Assembly: GCA_031395645.1 (NCBI GenBank)
Contig: JANNJM010000087.1
Location: 62,001 to 126,000 of the forward strand
Direction: 5' to 3'
Origin: SHZI01 sp031395645
Lineage (GTDB): Bacteria > Pseudomonadota > Gammaproteobacteria > Steroidobacterales > GCA-2729495
DNA: 64,000 bases
Both the position numbers and the translations under genes were made by a program. Positions 60,002-64,000 of the stretch are shown one piece after another. Each line of letters starts with the position of its first letter. Positions within the stretch are counted from its first letter, which is position 1. The notes beneath the pieces were generated by a model, which was given only the letters and a program-made list of their open reading frames with translations, had not been told where the DNA came from and ran no database searches.

Positions 60002-62131
60002 ATGGCTAGGAAGAAAGACCTTAACCTTTACCGCAACATCGGGATCGTGGCGCATATCGACGCCGGCAAGACCACGACCACCGAGCGCGTCCTTTATTAC
60101 ACCGGCCGCAAGCACCAGATCGTTGAGGTGCACGACACCAAGGACGGCAAGGGCAGCACGACCACCGACTACCTCGAGCAGGAGCGCAAGCGCGGGATCA
60201 CGATCCAGAGCGCGGCCGTTTCTACGGAGTGGAAGGGTCATCAGATCAACGTCATCGACACCCCGGGCCACGTGGATTTTACCATCGAGGTGAACCGCAG
60301 CCTGCGTGTGCTGGACGGCGCCGTGGTTGTGTTCGACGGCGTTGCCGGCGTCGAGCCCCAGACCGAGACCAACTGGCGGCTCGCCAACCAGTACAACGTG
60401 CCGCGCATGTGCTACATCAACAAGATGGACCGCATGGGTGCGAATTTCGGCCACTGCGTCAAGGGTATCCGCGAGCGCCTCGGCGCCAACATCGTGCTCT
60501 GTCACGTACCGCTCGGCAGCGACGTCGAGTTTGTCGGCATGGCCGATCTGATCGCCGGCGTCGCCTACATCTGGCATTCCGATGACAAGGACAGTGAGTG
60601 GGAAACGGTCCCCCTCGACCAGCTGAAGGGCCGCTTCAACTTTTCGACGAGCCGGGACAACGTCTGGATCGACGACATTCCGAAGCTCCGTCAGGACGCG
60701 CTCGAAACGGCACTGGCCTTCGACGACGAGGCGTTCATGGAATTTGTCGAGAATGGCAAGTTCGATCCCGCCGTCCTCAAGGCCTGTATTCGTAAGGGCA
60801 CGGTCGCGGGCAAGCTGGTGCCGGTATTTTGTGGTTCGTCATTCAAAAACAAGGGCGTGCAGCAGTTGCTGGACGCGGTCGTCGACTACCTGCCGTACCC
60901 CGGCGAGACCGGTGGCATTGCCCTCGTGGACGAAGACGGCAAGTCGATCGGCGTGCAGGAGGTGAGCGACGAGGCCCCGGCCCGCGCCCTGGCCTTCAAG
61001 GTCATCAACGACCAGTTCGGTACTCTGACTTTCGCTCGCATCTACTCGGGCACGATCAAGAAGGGCGACACCCTGATGAACGTGACCCGCGGCAAGAAGG
61101 AGAAAGTGGGACGTATCGTTGAGGTCCAGGCCAACGCCACCAAGGACATCGATGAAGCCCGCGCCGGTGACATCTGCGCCTTCGTCTCGATGAAGGACAC
61201 TGAAACCGGCGACTCCCTGAGCGATCCGGCGCACCCGGCGCTGCTCGAGCGCATGCGCTTCCCCGATCCGGTCATCAGCGTCTCCGTGGAGCCCAAGACC
61301 CGGGCTGACGTCGACAAGATGTCGACGGCGATCTACAAGATGGTGAAGGCGGATCCGTCCCTGCGTCTTGAAGTGGACCACGACACCGGCCAGACCATCC
61401 TCAAGGGCATGGGCGAACTGCACCTGGAAGTCACCATCGACCGAATGCGTACGGAACTGGGCGTGGAAGCCAACATGGGCAAGCCCCGGGTGAGTTTCCG
61501 GGAGGCCTTTGGCACGACTCTGGAGCGGGTCTACACCCACAAGAAGCAGTCGGGCGGTTCCGGCCAGTACGCAGAAATCAAGATGATCTTCGAGCCTGGC
61601 CTGCCGGGCAGCGGCGTGCAGTTCTCCGACGAGGTGGTCGGCGGGCGCATTCCCCGGGAGTTCATTCCCTCTGTCGAGTACGCCATCCGCACCGAGTGCA
61701 AGCGCGGCCAGATTGCCGGCTACGAGGTGGTGGACTTCAATGCCCGTCTGATCGACGGCAAGTACCACGACGTGGACAGCTCCGCCCTGGCTTTCGAAAT
61801 CGCGGGGCGTGCGATGTTCCGGGAGGCGCACAAGGCCAGCCGGCCGAAGCTGCTGGAACCGATCATGAGCGTGGAGGTCGTGCTCGATGCCGACTATCTG
61901 GGCGAGATCATCGGTGATTTCAACCGGCGCCGGGGTTCGGTGACGGAGCAGGGCCAGAAGGGTCCCTCGGCGTTCGTACAGGGCTTCATTCCGCTGGCGG
62001 AAATGTTCGGCTACATCAACTTCCTGCGGTCCGCCACCAGCGGTCGGGGTACCTTCACGATGGAGTTCGGCCATTACGCCGAAGTGTCGGCGGGCCTGGT
62101 CGAGAAGCTGATGGAGCGCGAAACCAAGTAG
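60002..62131 (+). CDS. fusA: Elongation factor G (isolated copy)
   Basis: EF-G is the translocation and ribosome-recycling GTPase. The 709-residue protein has all five domains. G1 is IVAHIDAGKTTTTERVLYYT, switch II is NVIDTPGHVDFTIEVNRSLR and G4 is INKMDRMGANF. Domain IV has HKKQSGGSGQYAEIKMIFEP. It departs from canonical EF-G in switch I, where VHDTKDGKGSTTTDYLEQER followed by KRGITIQSAAVS replaces the usual shorter GxVHDGAATMDWMEQE-type segment. No rpsL, rpsG or tuf gene is nearby, so this may be a second EF-G of the spd/EF-G2 kind, or a relocated only copy. Start ATG 60002. Confidence 0.92.
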   Translation: MARKKDLNLYRNIGIVAHIDAGKTTTTERVLYYTGRKHQIVEVHDTKDGKGSTTTDYLEQERKRGITIQSAAVSTEWKGHQINVIDTPGHVDFTIEVNRSLRVLDGAVVVFDGVAGVEPQTETNWRLANQYNVPRMCYINKMDRMGANFGHCVKGIRERLGANIVLCHVPLGSDVEFVGMADLIAGVAYIWHSDDKDSEWETVPLDQLKGRFNFSTSRDNVWIDDIPKLRQDALETALAFDDEAFMEFVENGKFDPAVLKACIRKGTVAGKLVPVFCGSSFKNKGVQQLLDAVVDYLPYPGETGGIALVDEDGKSIGVQEVSDEAPARALAFKVINDQFGTLTFARIYSGTIKKGDTLMNVTRGKKEKVGRIVEVQANATKDIDEARAGDICAFVSMKDTETGDSLSDPAHPALLERMRFPDPVISVSVEPKTRADVDKMSTAIYKMVKADPSLRLEVDHDTGQTILKGMGELHLEVTIDRMRTELGVEANMGKPRVSFREAFGTTLERVYTHKKQSGGSGQYAEIKMIFEPGLPGSGVQFSDEVVGGRIPREFIPSVEYAIRTECKRGQIAGYEVVDFNARLIDGKYHDVDSSALAFEIAGRAMFREAHKASRPKLLEPIMSVEVVLDADYLGEIIGDFNRRRGSVTEQGQKGPSAFVQGFIPLAEMFGYINFLRSATSGRGTFTMEFGHYAEVSAGLVEKLMERETK

Positions 62132-62134
62132 CGG

Positions 62135-62160
62135 TGTAGGAGCGCCTTCAGACGCGACCT
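62135..62160 (+). repeat. REP-like element, copy 3
   Basis: TGTAGGAGCGCCTTCAGACG continues CGACCT. The hairpin core GCGCC-TTCA-GACGC has one mismatch compared with copy 2. It fills the 33-nt gap between fusA and the convergent flavin oxidoreductase gene. Confidence 0.72.
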
Positions 62161-62164
62161 GCAA

Positions 62165-63178
62165 CTACCCGGCCAGCGCTGGAACGACTTGGGCCCCGAT
62201 AAGGTGGATTGCCGCCGCCTGGTCGCGATGCAGCTTGAGTGCGACGTCGGTCAGTCCGGCAACCTGCATGTCGCGCAGCCGCTCGATGTGGCGGTCAACG
62301 CTGGCCAGCCCGCCACTGAAGGTCAGGTTCTCGACCAGCTTGTCGAGGATCACATCGGGCACACCGTCGATGCGTGGTGACCTCGACTTGTAGGCGCGAA
62401 AGAACGACGGCAGGTGCTGTTGCACCAGCGCGACTTCATCGGGCTCCATGAAGGAGTCGATGTACCAGCCCTCCAGCATGCCGCGCAGCGCGAGTTGCTC
62501 ACGCGCCTCGGCCATGGAGTCTGCCGCGTCGGCCTTGACGTGCCAGGCGACGAGGCTGCTGACGCGGACATCCGAGCGCTGGCGCCCGGCCGCCGCCAGG
62601 CCTGAAGCGATGCGCTGCAGACACTCCTCCAGGCGTCGCGGCGTCATGTCCCCAAGCATGATGCCGTCAGCCAGCGCCGTCGCCATCGCCACCATTTGCG
62701 GCTTGTTCGCCGCGATCCAGAGCATGGGCGCCGGTGCGGTGGCCCATACCGGCTTGTAGTTCCACACCTGGAAGATGCCGCCCTTGTAATTGAGCGGCTG
62801 GTCTGCGCGGGCGCCACGCAGAATCTCCACGCATTCGCGTACGTTCCCGACCATGCGCCGGGGGTTGATCCCCATCGCGGCCGGGACGCCGGTCGGTCCA
62901 CCGACCAGGATATTGGCCCGTCCACCGGCCAGTTCGTTGAGCCCGAGGATGGCCTTCGACATCTTGAGCGGATGCAGTTCCCATGGGGTGAGCACCAGCG
63001 GGCCAAGTCGGATGCGCGATGAGGCGAGTGCCAGTGGTACGAGCGTGATGAAAGGATCACGCGAGGACGGATAGTTCGAGGCCCAGACGGCATTGATACC
63101 GTAGTGCTCGGCGAGTAGCCCGAGTGCCTGCGCCTCCGCGGGCGAGGTCTCAGGATCGAGAATGACGTCGACCCTCAA
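62165..63178 (-). CDS. Luciferase-like (LLM class) flavin-dependent oxidoreductase
   Basis: The protein belongs to the bacterial-luciferase family of FMN- or F420-dependent enzymes: GLLAEHYGINAVWASNYPSS, IRLGPLVLTPWELHPLKMSK, LNELAGGRANILVGGPTGVP, MLWIAANKPQMVAMATALAD, and the C-terminal RHIERLRDMQVAGLTDVAL. The open frame begins at 63253, but a TTG at 63178 gives RVDVILDPETSP, the expected first strand, and overlaps the upstream stop by 4 nt. I prefer that start (337 residues). Electron donor and substrate are unknown. It is downstream of the unknown right-edge gene in one transcription unit. Confidence 0.82.
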   Translation of the reverse strand: MRVDVILDPETSPAEAQALGLLAEHYGINAVWASNYPSSRDPFITLVPLALASSRIRLGPLVLTPWELHPLKMSKAILGLNELAGGRANILVGGPTGVPAAMGINPRRMVGNVRECVEILRGARADQPLNYKGGIFQVWNYKPVWATAPAPMLWIAANKPQMVAMATALADGIMLGDMTPRRLEECLQRIASGLAAAGRQRSDVRVSSLVAWHVKADAADSMAEAREQLALRGMLEGWYIDSFMEPDEVALVQQHLPSFFRAYKSRSPRIDGVPDVILDKLVENLTFSGGLASVDRHIERLRDMQVAGLTDVALKLHRDQAAAIHLIGAQVVPALAG

Positions 63179-64000
63179 TGGGTGCTGACCAGCGCCGCCG
63201 CCTGGCGCGCGAGCAGTTTGCCCATGCGGCGGTCCTCGTTCGGTGGCCGCCACATGGCCCAGGTACCGCGGTACTGCCCCTGCACCGGCGCACTGGCGTT
63301 CGGGGGTCCGAGGGCCGCGTCGTAACCCAGGTGGCCCCAGGCCGGCACGTCGAAACCGAGCGAGGGATCGGTGTCTTCCATGATGGTATTCCGCGCGGCC
63401 TGGCGCGGCGGCGGATAGCGGCGGCCATCGCTACAGCCCCCCATCGTCAGGCAGCAGGGTGCAGCTGCCGTGCCGTCCTCGCCAGTCCGGCACTGCGTCT
63501 CGATCCAGATGCCCCAGTAGGGCGCAAACGGATGGCCGACATCGGGGTAGGTGCGCTGGTCGAGCGAGTTGGAGTAGAGCCAGGTCCGGGTGCCAATCTC
63601 CTTGGCGATCTGGTTCGGCACTTCGACGAGATTCAGCACGCTGTCGATCACGATCTGGCTGAAGATGACGACGATATGCCGCACCCCGCGCTGGCGCAGC
63701 TCGTCCAGTGCTTCCCAGTACCGGTAGCGGTGATCGCCGCCCGGTAGCTGCTTGGCCGATTCATACAGCCAGGCGCTGCCAAGGTCTTCGCCGCGCATGG
63801 CCCGGCTGCGCTCCTTGTTGGAGCGAACTGCGCCGCCAATGGTGATCGCCGGGTTGGCTTCCCTGATACCCATCCACGAACCGACGACGTTCTGCGCCTG
63901 CAGCCCACGGTGGCGGCGCAGCAGCTCCTGCTTGACGAGCTCATCGAGGACCAGTGTATCGTCGACCTTTGGATCGTAGGTCTCGTTGCCGTCGCGAGTG
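63175..64000 (-). CDS. Unknown protein, 3' part (cut by right edge)
   Basis: The reading frame is open from base 64000 down to the TGA at 63175, so at least 274 codons are present and the true start lies outside; the ATG at 63873 is internal. I do not recognise the family. Visible blocks are LVKQELLRRHRGLQAQNVVG, WEALDELRQRGVRHIVVIFS, QIAKEIGTRTWLYSNSLDQ, YPDVGHPFAPYWGIWIETQC and PCCLTMGGCSDGRRYPPPRQ, with five Cys in the last 120 residues that could bind a cofactor or metal. It is translationally coupled (4-nt overlap) to the flavin oxidoreductase, suggesting a joint pathway. Confidence 0.72.
   Translation of the reverse strand, partial: TRDGNETYDPKVDDTLVLDELVKQELLRRHRGLQAQNVVGSWMGIREANPAITIGGAVRSNKERSRAMRGEDLGSAWLYESAKQLPGGDHRYRYWEALDELRQRGVRHIVVIFSQIVIDSVLNLVEVPNQIAKEIGTRTWLYSNSLDQRTYPDVGHPFAPYWGIWIETQCRTGEDGTAAAPCCLTMGGCSDGRRYPPPRQAARNTIMEDTDPSLGFDVPAWGHLGYDAALGPPNASAPVQGQYRGTWAMWRPPNEDRRMGKLLARQAAALVSTH

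Noticed and set aside
1..64000. CRISPR array, prophage, integron or intact insertion sequence
   Set aside because: No regularly spaced repeats, no integrase, transposase, capsid or terminase motifs on either strand; the three tRNA genes show no flanking duplicated 3' ends.

Overview
The window reads as chromosomal DNA of a high-GC gammaproteobacterium. The case rests on gene order as well as on single genes. clpS-clpA, infA, aat, trxB, ftsK, lolA, rarA and serS follow the order of the enterobacterial chromosome, with cydDC and lrp missing. ruvCAB-tolQRAB-pal-cpoB-queE-queC-tRNA-Lys follows the arrangement known from Pseudomonas, with ybgC missing. yccA beside tRNA-Ser(UGA) is also a classical gammaproteobacterial pairing. 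GTG and TTG starts are common. I cannot name a genus; a lineage near the Steroidobacterales/Nevskiales/Xanthomonadales is a guess.

Layout. 1-3455 (minus strand): start of a type II secretion operon, gspC-gspD-gspE, with gspE cut by the window edge. 3768-9590: clpS-clpA on plus facing infA, aat, a FemAB-like gene and trxB on minus; clpS, clpA and aat together make up the recognition side of the bacterial N-degron pathway. 9731-15768: ftsK-lolA-vanZ-rarA-serS operon. 15773-21564: yccA, tRNA-Ser(UGA), a lipoprotein, a membrane-anchored histidine-phosphatase relative that has lost a catalytic His, trmH, tRNA-Arg(CCU), a Na/Ca-exchanger-type protein and three poorly known small or membrane proteins. 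21616-34949: sucA-sucB, yfaZ-like, ruvCAB, the Tol-Pal operon, queE-queC and tRNA-Lys(UUU). 34951-44127: glycogen block, glgP> <glgB glgC> malQ> <glgA. 44181-44903: an outer-membrane barrel protein.

The accessory part is 44997-57127. A tight plus-strand operon (two-domain cupin, amidohydrolase resembling beta-ketoacyl-CoA hydrolases of the CouO type, AMP-forming acyl-CoA ligase, 2-hydroxychromene-2-carboxylate isomerase-like protein, Tat-exported molybdoenzyme of the type II DMSO-reductase family) faces a minus-strand operon (Tat amidohydrolase, MFS transporter, DUF2721 protein). A divergent nitrilase-superfamily amidase follows. This looks like an undescribed catabolic locus for an imported, probably aromatic or amide-containing, carbon source. 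The molybdoenzyme has no iron-sulfur, heme or chaperone subunit beside it. The two operons meet in a perfect 28-bp inverted repeat that supplies both stop codons; REP-like elements sit here and at two other gene ends.

57167-64000: an ABC-F protein of YheS type, a small Cys/His-conserved protein, a PspC-domain protein, an EF-G encoded away from any str operon, a luciferase-family flavin monooxygenase and an unknown gene cut by the right edge. The only gene-free stretch above 300 bases is the gspC/clpS divergent region (3456-3767). No rRNA, CRISPR array, prophage, integrase or intact insertion sequence was seen.
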